A stretch of 37,566 nucleotides of DNA from UBA288 sp964461885 (lineage in GTDB: Archaea; Halobacteriota; Methanomicrobia; Methanomicrobiales; Methanospirillaceae), in the NCBI GenBank assembly GCA_964461885.1, contig CAYWVY010000012.1, forward strand, positions 1 through 37,566, in the 5' to 3' direction. A model generated the notes under the pieces. It was given only the letters and a program-made list of their open reading frames with translations. It did no database searches and was not told the DNA's origin. Of the stretch, positions 22,032 through 30,248 are shown one piece after another. A program made the translations under genes and the position numbers. Position 1 is the first letter of the stretch; each line of letters begins with the position of its first letter.

Positions 22032-22862
22032 ATGTCAATGGGCGTCGTGAGCGGAACGACGGAGGAGACGGCCGGGCTGACCCGCCGGGTAAACGTGATT
22101 TTGGCCGACGGGGACGGCGTGCGGCGGGAAGAGGCCGAGGTCTGCGTGGAGTCGACGGTCGAGCTCCGCGTGAACGGCACGCCGCTTGTCCGGCTCGCGC
22201 TGACCCGCGACCGGCTCGAGGCGTTCGCGAGCGGTTTTCTCGTCTGCGAGGGGGTCGTCCCCTCGGTCGACGCGATCGGGTCCATCGTGGTCGACGGCGA
22301 GGTGATCGACGCCAGGGTCCCGGACCTCGTCGGCCCGCCCTTCGGGGTCGAGCTGCGCAGCTCGGGCTGCCCGGGCCTCGCCTGCGGCCTCGACGCGTGT
22401 CGAAAGCCCCTGCCGGACGGCCCGGGGGTCGAGCTCGAGACCCTCATGCACGCCGCCGGCCTCATCAACGACCTGGCGCGCCTCTGGCGGCGGACGGGGG
22501 GAACGCACTGCACCGTGATCGTGGGCCCCGACGGGGAGGTGATCGCGTCGGCTGAGGACATGGGCCGGCACACCTCCGTCGACAAGGCCGTCGGAACGGC
22601 CCTGCTCGAGGGCGCCGAACTCTCGTCCGCGATCCTGGTCTGCACGGGCCGCCTACCGTCGGGCATGGTGGCAAAGGTCTACCGCGCGGGGATCCCGGTC
22701 GTCGTCTCGAACACGGCCCCGGTCCTGGCCGGCCTTGAACTGGCCGACCGGCTGAACCTGACTGCGGTCGGGTTTGCCCGACCGCCGCGGCTCACGGTCT
22801 ACACCCACCCCGAGCGCGTCCGCCGGGGCGGGACCCCCCTCACAGTGGTCGCTACCGGGTAA
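22032..22862 (+). CDS. fdhD: Formate dehydrogenase accessory sulfurtransferase FdhD
   Basis: 276 aa. The C-terminal half is unmistakable: EDMGRHTSVDKAVGTALLEG, LVCTGRLPSGMVAKVYRAG, IPVVVSNTAPVLAGLELAD and VGFARPPRLTVYTHPERV. FdhD accepts sulfur from a cysteine desulfurase and transfers it to the bis-pterin cofactor so that formate dehydrogenase becomes active. The catalytic cysteine loop is unusual: GCPGLACGLDAC (Cys113, Cys118, Cys123) instead of the usual SCGxCG with a CxxC pair. ATG 22032 was chosen; ATG 22038 is also possible. It supports FdhAB at the right end of the window. It lies between two MoeA genes, giving a cofactor-maturation block. Confidence 0.88.
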   Translation: MSMGVVSGTTEETAGLTRRVNVILADGDGVRREEAEVCVESTVELRVNGTPLVRLALTRDRLEAFASGFLVCEGVVPSVDAIGSIVVDGEVIDARVPDLVGPPFGVELRSSGCPGLACGLDACRKPLPDGPGVELETLMHAAGLINDLARLWRRTGGTHCTVIVGPDGEVIASAEDMGRHTSVDKAVGTALLEGAELSSAILVCTGRLPSGMVAKVYRAGIPVVVSNTAPVLAGLELADRLNLTAVGFARPPRLTVYTHPERVRRGGTPLTVVATG

Positions 22863-22904
22863 TGGGGAATCATTAATTACCTGTTTGGGATAATCAATTT
22901 TGTA

Positions 22905-24152
22905 ATGGAAGCCCTCGATCGGACGGCCCTGTCACGGCCCGAGTCCACGCTGCCGGAGGAAAGCACCTGTTCTATCGAGGACGCGATCTGTTTTATCCAG
23001 CAGTCGGCGCTCCCGGCCAGTTCGGAGGTGGTGCAGATCGACAGGGCGGACGGCCGCATCCTCACCGAGACGATCCGCCCGGACTGCGACGTGCCGGGCT
23101 TCGACCGCTCGGCCATGGACGGCTTCGCGCTCAACGCGGCCGGGACTGCAGGGGCCTCCGAGGCAACCCCGGTCACGCTCCGGATCGTGGGCTCGGTCTC
23201 GATGGGCGCCTCCTGCCAGATCGAGCTGGGGCCGGGAGCGGCCTGCGGATTGCCGACCGGCGGGCGCCTGCCCGGCGGCGCCGACGCGGTGGTGCCGCTC
23301 GAGCAGGCTGAGCGTCGAGGAGATTCGCTGGTCCTGAGCCGCCCGGTGAGATCCGGCGAGCACGTCACCCGCCGCGGCGCCGACTTCGTCGCCGGAACCC
23401 TCCTCCTGCCCGAGGGCTGGACGATCCGGCCCCAGGACGTCGGTGTGCTCGCTGCGGTCGGGCGTACCGCGGTCCGGGTGCGCCGCCCCCTCCGGATCGG
23501 GATCGTCCCGACCGGCCTCGAGCTCGTCGATGCGGCGGCCGAGCCCGCTCCCGGCGAGGTCCGCGAGGTCAACTCCCACCTGATCGGGGTCTTTCTCCGG
23601 CGCCAGGGCGCGATCCCCATGCTCTCTGCGGTCGTGCGCGACGATCCCGACGAGCTGACCTACGCGGTCCTCAGGGCGGTCGCCGACTGCGATGCGGTCG
23701 TGGTTTCGGGCGGGAGCGCCCGTGGCGAACGCGATATCACGGGCCAGGTTCTCGCCCGCCTCTCGGACAGGACCATGCCCGCGGTCACGTTCGGCCCGGG
23801 CAAGCCGACCCGGATCGCGATGGTCCACGGCCGGCCGGTCATCGGGCTGCCCGGCCACCCGGCCTCGTCGTTCATCGTGCTCGTCCTCTTTCTCGCCCGG
23901 CTGATCGAGGGGATGCAGGGCGGATCGCGACGGGGCAGCTGCCGCCAGACCGTCCGGCTCGCGGCCCCGATCCCGCTCCGGCGCCGGCGGGAGACCTACC
24001 GCCTCGTCAGCATCCGGGATGGGTGGGCGACCCCGGTTGACGGCGAGACCGGCCGCCTCTCCACCCTCTTCGAGTGCGACGGGATCGTCGTGGTCCCGGC
24101 CGATGGTGGCGGCCTTCGGGCCGGCGACGAGGCCGACGTCATCACCTGGTGA
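22905..24152 (+). CDS. moeA: Molybdopterin molybdenumtransferase MoeA (canonical)
   Basis: 415 aa. Core motif DVPGFDRSAMDGFA at residues 62-75, GLPTGGRLPGGADAVVPLE, IRPQDVGVLAAVG, VVSGGSARGERDITG and GLPGHPASSFIVL follow the MoeA order. The TGDEL-type loop is TGLEL, keeping the Glu. MoeA inserts molybdate (or tungstate) into adenylylated molybdopterin. This is the most normal of the three MoeA homologues in the window and probably the working enzyme. It starts 42 nt after fdhD on the same strand and overlaps the end of the convergent third MoeA-like gene by 11 bp. The A+T-rich gap upstream could hold its own promoter. Confidence 0.87.
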   Translation: MEALDRTALSRPESTLPEESTCSIEDAICFIQQSALPASSEVVQIDRADGRILTETIRPDCDVPGFDRSAMDGFALNAAGTAGASEATPVTLRIVGSVSMGASCQIELGPGAACGLPTGGRLPGGADAVVPLEQAERRGDSLVLSRPVRSGEHVTRRGADFVAGTLLLPEGWTIRPQDVGVLAAVGRTAVRVRRPLRIGIVPTGLELVDAAAEPAPGEVREVNSHLIGVFLRRQGAIPMLSAVVRDDPDELTYAVLRAVADCDAVVVSGGSARGERDITGQVLARLSDRTMPAVTFGPGKPTRIAMVHGRPVIGLPGHPASSFIVLVLFLARLIEGMQGGSRRGSCRQTVRLAAPIPLRRRRETYRLVSIRDGWATPVDGETGRLSTLFECDGIVVVPADGGGLRAGDEADVITW

Positions 24153-25608
24153 CACCCAGGGCCGCAAGCACCGCGCCGACCTTCGGGTCGTCTGCAAGCC
24201 CGGGAGGCGCCGCGAGCGCGACCTCCTCCCCGCTCGCGAGCCGGAGCATCCACGCCTGCACCGGCAGGTTCCGTGCGTCCCTCAGCGCGGCCAGGTGGCA
24301 GGCCGAACGCTCGAAGAGCGCGCGCGCCTCGTCTTCACCGCACGGGACAAGGGCGACGCGATACCCGGTCTCCAGGAGATCGATCCCCTCGACGGCGCCG
24401 ACCACCAGGAGTGTCCGATCCGGGCCGTCCGGGTCGTCCAGGAGCTCGGCCTCGACCTGGTCGCCGGCGGCGTACCCGGGTACGGCCTCCGCCACCAGGA
24501 GGCGCGCATTCGCCCGGAACTGGGAGAGCGTCCCGTGCCGCCCCCGCGGCTGCCTTACGCCGACTGTGGAACTCCCGACCAGGGCGACTGAGAGCGGGAC
24601 CGCCTCGGCGAACCCGGGGTGGGATTCTATCGCCAGGCCGAGCCGGGCCCGCACCCGGAGGGCCGCCGGGACCGGGAGGCCCCACGCGGCGAGGAGCGGG
24701 ACGATAAAGAACTCGGTGAGCAGGCCCACGGGCTGGGCGCGGCCTGGCATGGCGACGACCGGGACGCCCCCGTCCCGGACCACGAGAAAGGCCCGGCCCG
24801 GCCGGGCGGCGACCCCGTCGATCACGACCTCGCCGAGGGACCGGACCACCCCGAACGCGACATCGCGCGTGCCGCGCCCGCTGCCGCCGCAGACGACGAC
24901 GAGGTCGACCTCGGTCCGGAGGGCCTCGATCGCGGCCCGGATCGCCACCGGGTCGTCGGGCACCACCGGGTGGACGATCGTCTCGGCGCCCTGCTGCGCG
25001 AGCAGGGCACGGATCGCGACCGGGTTCGAGGCGACGCTCTCGCCCGGCCCCGGCACCGTGCCCGGCGGGACGAGCTCGCCGCCGGTCGGGACGACGCCGA
25101 CCCGGGCGGCCCGGACCCGGACGCGGGTCGCGCCCGCGGCCACGAGCGGGCCGACGTCGACCGGGCGGAGGCGGTGGCCGGAGGGCAGGAGGAGGGCGCC
25201 GTCCTCGAGCTCGGTGCCGGCGCGCCGCACCCCGTCCCCCGCCTCGACCGGCGCCTCGAGAAGGAGCCGCGCGGCCCCGTCGGAACAGCACTCGATCGGC
25301 ACGACGGCGTCCGTCCCGGGTGGTAGCGGCCGGCCCGTGTCGACGCGCGCGCCGGTCTCGATCGCGACGGGGCGGCCTTGTGCCGCGTGGATGGTGTCCC
25401 TGCTCGCTACGGCGATCCCGTCGACCTCGGCCACGTCCGTATCGGGGATCGCGAACCCGGCCCGCACCGGTGCGGCGAGTATTCTCCCGACGCCGAATTC
25501 GACCGGCAGGTCGACGGTTCGGCCCGGGTCCGGGAACGCGGCGATGATGCGCGCACGCGACAGATGGAAAGACGGGAGGTGACTGGCCTCCTGGTATGAC
25601 CTGATCAA
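24142..25608 (-). CDS. Divergent MoeA-like protein, third homologue
   Basis: 488 aa. MoeA elements: FGVGRILAAPVRAGFAIPD, LPPGTDAVVPIEC, LRPVDVGPLVAAGATRVRVR, VPTGGELVPPGTVPGPGE (Glu kept), VVCGGSGRGTRDVAFGV. The first active-site segment reads DTDVAEVDGIAVAS instead of FDRSAMDGFA, and GLPGxP is MPGRAQPVG, so substrate contacts differ. The C-terminal 120 residues (AEAVPGYAAGDQVEAELLDD ... ACHLAALRDARNLPVQ) look like a degraded binding-protein-type domain, as in the homologue at 20455. The gene is divergent from the sulfite-reductase-like gene. With two degenerate homologues flanking a canonical MoeA, metal discrimination or regulation is possible. Confidence 0.72.
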   Translation of the reverse strand: MIRSYQEASHLPSFHLSRARIIAAFPDPGRTVDLPVEFGVGRILAAPVRAGFAIPDTDVAEVDGIAVASRDTIHAAQGRPVAIETGARVDTGRPLPPGTDAVVPIECCSDGAARLLLEAPVEAGDGVRRAGTELEDGALLLPSGHRLRPVDVGPLVAAGATRVRVRAARVGVVPTGGELVPPGTVPGPGESVASNPVAIRALLAQQGAETIVHPVVPDDPVAIRAAIEALRTEVDLVVVCGGSGRGTRDVAFGVVRSLGEVVIDGVAARPGRAFLVVRDGGVPVVAMPGRAQPVGLLTEFFIVPLLAAWGLPVPAALRVRARLGLAIESHPGFAEAVPLSVALVGSSTVGVRQPRGRHGTLSQFRANARLLVAEAVPGYAAGDQVEAELLDDPDGPDRTLLVVGAVEGIDLLETGYRVALVPCGEDEARALFERSACHLAALRDARNLPVQAWMLRLASGEEVALAAPPGLADDPKVGAVLAALGVTR

Positions 25609-25660
25609 CTTAACAGGATTATTCAGTCTTCTTATTTACCATCACGCCCAAAAACAGAGT

Positions 25661-26596
25661 GTGGACCCACGAAAGGCGCTTGAATCGGCGGGCGGCATCA
25701 TCACCCAGCGCGACCATCGGCGCTGCATCGTCCGGCTCCGTACCCCGGCCGGCCTCCTGACCCCGGCCCAGCTCGAGGGGCTCGGTCGGATCGCGCGCCG
25801 GGCCGGCCTATCATCCGTGCACCTGACCACGCGCCAGACCATCGAACTGCCCGACATCGACCCGGGGGCGATCGGTCCCCTGCTCTCGAAGCTCGCCGAG
25901 AACGGCACGCCGCTCGGTGCCGAGCGGAACGAGGTCGTGAACGTCGTGGCCTGTCCCGGCACCGCGACCTGCCGCCTGGCCAATATCGAGACCTACGCGC
26001 TCGCGCAGGAGCTCGACCGGCGGTTCTTCGGGATCGAGCTCCCGGTAAAGATGCGGATCGGCATCTCGGGCTGCCCGAACATGTGCGCCGGCGAACGCCT
26101 CTGCGAGATCGGGATCACCGGCATCCGCCGCCCGCTTCGTGACGAAGGGCACTGCACGGGATGCGGTACCTGCACAAACACCTGCCGCGAGGAGGCGATC
26201 GTGATGGTGAACGGATCTCTCAGCCTCGACGAGGACCGGTGCATGGCCTGTGGGATGTGCATCGATTTCTGCCCGTTCACAGTACTGACCGATGACGGCC
26301 CGCAATACCGGATCACAGTCGGGGGCCGGCGCGGGCGTCACCCGGCGCTCGGCGAGGAGCTGTTGACCGTCCGGACGCCCGAGGAGGTGGTCACAGTGGT
26401 CGGGGCCGTCCTCGATCGCTGCTACCGCCGGGCGTACGCCGACCGGCACTTTGCGGACCAGCTCGACCTGATGGACCTCGATGGGCTTCGCGCGGACCTC
26501 GCTGCCCGCGTGAACCGGCCGTTTGGCGCGGATCCTCAGGAACCTGGATCGCCGGATGCCGTTGGAGATGAGGTCCGGCAGCCCGATCTCGCATAA
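25661..26596 (+). CDS. Small sulfite/nitrite reductase-like siroheme protein with two 4Fe-4S ferredoxin clusters
   Basis: 311 aa. The N-terminal ferrodoxin-like half and siroheme-binding cysteines are present: ACPGTATCRLAN (Cys98, Cys104) and GISGCPNMCAG (Cys138, Cys142), the C-x5-C ... C-x3-C pattern of sulfite and nitrite reductases. An inserted ferredoxin follows with CTGCGTCTNTC and CMACGMCIDFC (eight Cys). Such short DsrA-like proteins are common in methanogens and are related to the C-terminal half of F420-dependent sulfite reductase; physiological substrate is not settled. The GTG at 25661 lies about 25-30 nt after TATA-like cttatttac, so it is probably leaderless. The next operon is fwd. 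Confidence 0.82.
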   Translation: MDPRKALESAGGIITQRDHRRCIVRLRTPAGLLTPAQLEGLGRIARRAGLSSVHLTTRQTIELPDIDPGAIGPLLSKLAENGTPLGAERNEVVNVVACPGTATCRLANIETYALAQELDRRFFGIELPVKMRIGISGCPNMCAGERLCEIGITGIRRPLRDEGHCTGCGTCTNTCREEAIVMVNGSLSLDEDRCMACGMCIDFCPFTVLTDDGPQYRITVGGRRGRHPALGEELLTVRTPEEVVTVVGAVLDRCYRRAYADRHFADQLDLMDLDGLRADLAARVNRPFGADPQEPGSPDAVGDEVRQPDLA

Positions 26597-26598
26597 CA

Positions 26599-26640
26599 TT
26601 TTGTGTTAACAAAAATAGAAAATAAACTCTATATGTTGTA
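26599..26640 (+). promoter_or_regulatory. Hairpin/operator and TATA region before the fwd operon
   Basis: TTTTGT-GTTA-ACAAAA at 26599-26614 is a perfect 6-bp inverted repeat, followed by TATA-like ctctatatg at about 26628-26636. A run of seven T at 26658-26664 follows, which may be the terminator of the upstream gene or a second TATA-type element (tttttttaat). The fwd leader would be 60-90 nt long. The palindrome could be an operator or a 3-prime stop for the sulfite-reductase-like transcript. Confidence 0.4.
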
Positions 26641-26749
26641 TTGAATTAACTGGCCCCTTTTTTTAATCAATTCTCTAATCTTGGTACAGGCCAGCCCCAA
26701 CGTGGCGCGCTCCACCGACACGGCGCGTCCGGGGAGGTGAGGTGAACCT

Positions 26750-27163
26750 GTGAACAACTCGATTACACTGAACCTGATCACGCAGCGCGCCATCGAAGAG
26801 GGCGTCGCGATGGAGAAGGGCAAAACGACCCCCGAATACCTCGAGGCCTGCTCGATCATCGAGATGAACCTCGAGGACATCCGGCGCCTCGGTATCTACC
26901 GGAACACGAACGTCCGCGTGACGAGCGAGGCGGGTTCGGTCATCGTCAGGGCCGTCGTGGCCGGCCAGTACTGTCCCCCCGGGCTCGGCCACATCCGCCA
27001 GGGCGTCTGGGCGAACCAGGTCGTCCCGTCCCGGACCCAGTCCACGGGCGTACCGCAATACAGCGGGTTTCCCGTGACCGTGGAGCCCGCTCCGAACGAG
27101 CGGATCAAGTCAGCGCTCGAATGCGTCCAGGGAGCCTGCGGCCTCTGGAACGGAGGAACATAA
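26750..27163 (+). CDS. fwdD: Formylmethanofuran dehydrogenase subunit D
   Basis: 137 aa from GTG 26750, with GGAGGTGA at 26732-26739 as ribosome site. It is the small molybdopterin-dinucleotide-binding domain that completes the catalytic FwdB subunit: NLITQRAIEEGVAMEKGK, YRNTNVRVTSEAGSVIVRAV, GQYCPPGLGHIRQGVWANQV and the family end CVQGACGLW. In other enzymes this domain is fused to the catalytic subunit; in Fwd/Fmd it is separate. First gene of fwdDBAC, 1 nt before fwdB. Fwd (W) and Fmd (Mo) forms cannot be separated from sequence; I use fwd for convenience. Confidence 0.87.
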   Translation: MNNSITLNLITQRAIEEGVAMEKGKTTPEYLEACSIIEMNLEDIRRLGIYRNTNVRVTSEAGSVIVRAVVAGQYCPPGLGHIRQGVWANQVVPSRTQSTGVPQYSGFPVTVEPAPNERIKSALECVQGACGLWNGGT

Positions 27164-27164
27164 G

Positions 27165-28538
27165 ATGCCAGTAACCCATACCCAGGTCGGATGCCCGTAC
27201 TGCGGCGCCTCATGCGACGACCTCGAGATCGTCGTCTCGGACGACGGCAAAAAGATCCTCGAGGTCAGGAACGCCTGCGCGATCGGCAGCGAGATCTTTC
27301 ACCACGCGACACAACCGGGGCGCGTGAAACTCCCCCGCCTCCGCCAGGAGGACGGGAGCTACAGGGATATCTCGTACGACGAGGCGGTCGACTACTCGGC
27401 CAAAGTCCTTCTCAACTCAAAGAAGCCCCTGATCTACGGCTTCGGCTCGACGAACTGCGAAGCCATGGCCGCGATCGGGCGCGTGGCGGAGAAGGGCGGC
27501 GCGGTCCTCGACAACTGCGCCTCGATCTGTCACGGCCCGTCCTTTCTCGCGATCTTCGATAACGGCTACCCGAGCTGCACCCTCGGCGAGGTCAAGAACC
27601 GGGCCGACGTGGTCGTCTTCTGGGGCTGCAACCCCATGCACGCCCACCCGCGCCACCTTTCTCGGTACTCGCTCTTCCCGCGCGGCTTCTTCACCCGGAA
27701 GGGGCACAAGAACCGGACCGTGATCTGCATCGATCCCCGCCAGACCGATACGGCGAAGCTCGCGGACCTCCACCTGATGGTGAAGCAGGGGCACGACTAC
27801 GACCTCTTCAACGCCTTCAGGACTGCCCTCCGGGGCCACGAGATCCCGGAGGAGGTCGCCGGCGTATCCCGCGATGACATCCTCGAAGCGGTCCAGATGA
27901 TGAAGAAGGGGCGCTTCGTCTCGTTCTTCTACGGGATGGGCCTCTGCCACTCGGACGGCCGCAACCACAACGTTGACATCGCGATCAGCCTGACCCGCGA
28001 CCTGAACGCGGTCACCAAGGCGACGATCATGGCCATGCGCGGCCACTACAACGTCGCCGGGCCCGGCCAGGTCTGGTCCTGGTCGTACGGGTTCCCGTAC
28101 TGCATCGACCTCTCGAAGGGGTCGCACGCGCACATGAACCCCGGCGACACGTCGTCCATCGACCTCGCCATGCGCCACGACTGCGACGCGTTCTTCAACA
28201 TCGGGACCGACGCGGGCGCGCACTTCCCGATCGAGGCCGTCAAGAGGCTCCGGGAGCACCCGTGGATCACGATCGACCCGAACATCTGCATGGCGAGCGA
28301 GATCTCGGACCTCCACATTCCCGTCGCCGTGGTCGGGGTCGAAGAGGGCGGGGTCGTCTACCGGATGGACAACGTTCCGATCCAGTACAAGAAGGTGATC
28401 GAACCGCCGGAGGGCGTCATCTCCGACGAAGAGCTCTTCAACCGGATCTACGTCCGGATGTGCGAACTGACCGAGACCGAGCCCATCTGGATCCACCACC
28501 CGGCCCTCGACGTGGCCAGGGCCACGACGGAGGAGTAA
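27165..28538 (+). CDS. fwdB: Formylmethanofuran dehydrogenase subunit B (catalytic, W/Mo bis-pterin)
   Basis: 457 aa. The N-terminal 4Fe-4S motif is GCPYCGASC ... NAC (Cys10, Cys13, Cys17, Cys38). The metal ligand is Cys122 in NCASICHGPSF, codon TGC, so this is the cysteine rather than selenocysteine form. FWGCNPMHAHPRH and ICIDPRQTDTAKLAD bind pterin. It reduces CO2 to formate with low-potential electrons; formate travels through a tunnel to FwdA. The protein is encoded directly after FwdD and 1 nt before FwdA. It is one of the two Mo/W enzymes in the window that the metal-uptake genes would serve. Confidence 0.95.
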   Translation: MPVTHTQVGCPYCGASCDDLEIVVSDDGKKILEVRNACAIGSEIFHHATQPGRVKLPRLRQEDGSYRDISYDEAVDYSAKVLLNSKKPLIYGFGSTNCEAMAAIGRVAEKGGAVLDNCASICHGPSFLAIFDNGYPSCTLGEVKNRADVVVFWGCNPMHAHPRHLSRYSLFPRGFFTRKGHKNRTVICIDPRQTDTAKLADLHLMVKQGHDYDLFNAFRTALRGHEIPEEVAGVSRDDILEAVQMMKKGRFVSFFYGMGLCHSDGRNHNVDIAISLTRDLNAVTKATIMAMRGHYNVAGPGQVWSWSYGFPYCIDLSKGSHAHMNPGDTSSIDLAMRHDCDAFFNIGTDAGAHFPIEAVKRLREHPWITIDPNICMASEISDLHIPVAVVGVEEGGVVYRMDNVPIQYKKVIEPPEGVISDEELFNRIYVRMCELTETEPIWIHHPALDVARATTEE

Positions 28539-28539
28539 G

Positions 28540-30246
28540 ATGGCAGAAATCCTGATCCGGAACGGAGCGGTCTTCGACCCCTCGCGCGGGATTAACGGCG
28601 ACGTCATGGACGTCGCGATCCGCGATGGTCGCGTCGTCGACTCGGTCGGTTCCGATGCGAAGGTGATCGATGCCGCCGGCAAGACGGTGATGGCGGGCGG
28701 CGTCGACGTGCACTCGCACGTCGCCGGGCCGAAGGTGAACGCGGGCCGGACCATGCGCCCCGAGGACAAACTCTTCAAGAGCCCGATGGCCTCCGGAGGC
28801 AACCGGATGGAGATGGGCTTCTCGATCCCCTCCACCTTCAAGACCGGGTACGACTACGCCCGGATGGGCTACGCGTTTGTGATGGAGGCCGCGATGCCGC
28901 CCCTCCACTCGCCGCATGTCCACGAGGAGATCCACGACACGCCGATCATCGACGAGGCTGCCCTGCCCGTCTTCGGCAACAACTGGTTCGTGATGGAGTA
29001 CCTCAAGAGAGGCGAGATCGAGAATACGGCCGCCTACACGGCCTGGCTGCTGAAGGTATCGAAGGGGTTCGGCATTAAGGTCGTGAACCCCGGCGGCACT
29101 GAGGCGTGGGGGTGGGGGCTGAACTGCCTGACCCTCGACGACAACGTGCCGTTCTTCCAGATCACGCCCAAGGAGATCGTCAGCGGTCTGATCAAGACCA
29201 ACGAATACCTCGGGCTCCCTCACTCGGTCCACATCCACCAGAACGACCTCGGCAACCCCGGCAACTACCGGACCACGATCGACACCCTCCGCCTGGCGGA
29301 AGGGATCGACGCGAGGAATAAGTTCGGCCGCGAGCAGGTGCTCCACTCGACGCACCTCCAGTTCCACTCCTACGGCGGGGACGGCTGGGGGAACTTCGAG
29401 TCGAAGGCCCGCGAGGTGGTGGACTACGTCAACCGCCAGAAGAACATCACCTTCGACCTCGGATGTGTGACCCTCGACGAGACCACAACCATGACGGCCG
29501 ACGGTCCGTTCGAGCACCATCTGAACGCGCTCAACCACCTGAAGTGGACCAATGTCGACGTCGAGCTCGAGACAGCCGCGGGCGTCGTGCCGTACGTCTA
29601 CGATAAGAATATCAGGGTCTGCGGGATCCAGTGGGCGATCGGGCTCGAACTCGCCCTCCTCTGCGAGGACATGGACCGCTGCTTCATCACGACCGATCAC
29701 CCGAATGCCGGGCCGTTCACGCGGTACCCGCGGATCTACAGCTGGCTGATGAGCCAGAAGTACCGCGAGGAGACGATCGAGTCATTCAAGCACAGCGCCA
29801 AGGTGGTCTCCGCGACCGAGATCGCCGGGCTCGACCGCGAGCTCTCGCTCTACGAGATTGCGCAGATGACCCGCTCGGGGCCGGCGAAGGCGCTCGGTCT
29901 CGGGTCGCTCTACGGCGGGCTCGCTCCCGGCCAGGACGGCAACGTCGTGGTCTACGACCTCGACCCCGCGAACCTGCCTTCCGACCCGCTGGTCCTCGAG
30001 GGCGCGTTCCAGCGCGCCGCGTGGTTCGTGAAGAGCGGCGAGATCGTCGTCAAGGACGGTGATATCATGAGCCACGGCAACAAGCGGACCCTCTGGGTCA
30101 ATGCGAATGCGCCCGAGAACCCGCAGGTAAAACGCGACATCCACGACAAGTTCCTCAAGGACTACACGGTCGGACTCGACACCTACGCGGTCCGCGACTA
30201 CCTGGCCCCGAACCCGTATGTGATCGAGGTCGACATGGAGGCCTGA
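28540..30246 (+). CDS. fwdA: Formylmethanofuran dehydrogenase subunit A (amidohydrolase)
   Basis: 568 aa, a dinuclear-zinc amidohydrolase. The first metal site is GGVDVHSHVAG with His58 and His60; the bridging Lys probably lies in FGIKVVNPGG; further His ligands are in HSVHIHQND and LHSTHLQFHSYGG, and the catalytic Asp in FITTDHPNAG. FwdA condenses formate produced by FwdB with methanofuran to formylmethanofuran. Length and motifs are normal. ATG starts 1 nt after the fwdB stop and fwdC follows after 2 nt, a tight operon implying fixed stoichiometry. Confidence 0.95.
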   Translation: MAEILIRNGAVFDPSRGINGDVMDVAIRDGRVVDSVGSDAKVIDAAGKTVMAGGVDVHSHVAGPKVNAGRTMRPEDKLFKSPMASGGNRMEMGFSIPSTFKTGYDYARMGYAFVMEAAMPPLHSPHVHEEIHDTPIIDEAALPVFGNNWFVMEYLKRGEIENTAAYTAWLLKVSKGFGIKVVNPGGTEAWGWGLNCLTLDDNVPFFQITPKEIVSGLIKTNEYLGLPHSVHIHQNDLGNPGNYRTTIDTLRLAEGIDARNKFGREQVLHSTHLQFHSYGGDGWGNFESKAREVVDYVNRQKNITFDLGCVTLDETTTMTADGPFEHHLNALNHLKWTNVDVELETAAGVVPYVYDKNIRVCGIQWAIGLELALLCEDMDRCFITTDHPNAGPFTRYPRIYSWLMSQKYREETIESFKHSAKVVSATEIAGLDRELSLYEIAQMTRSGPAKALGLGSLYGGLAPGQDGNVVVYDLDPANLPSDPLVLEGAFQRAAWFVKSGEIVVKDGDIMSHGNKRTLWVNANAPENPQVKRDIHDKFLKDYTVGLDTYAVRDYLAPNPYVIEVDMEA

Positions 30247-30248
30247 AG

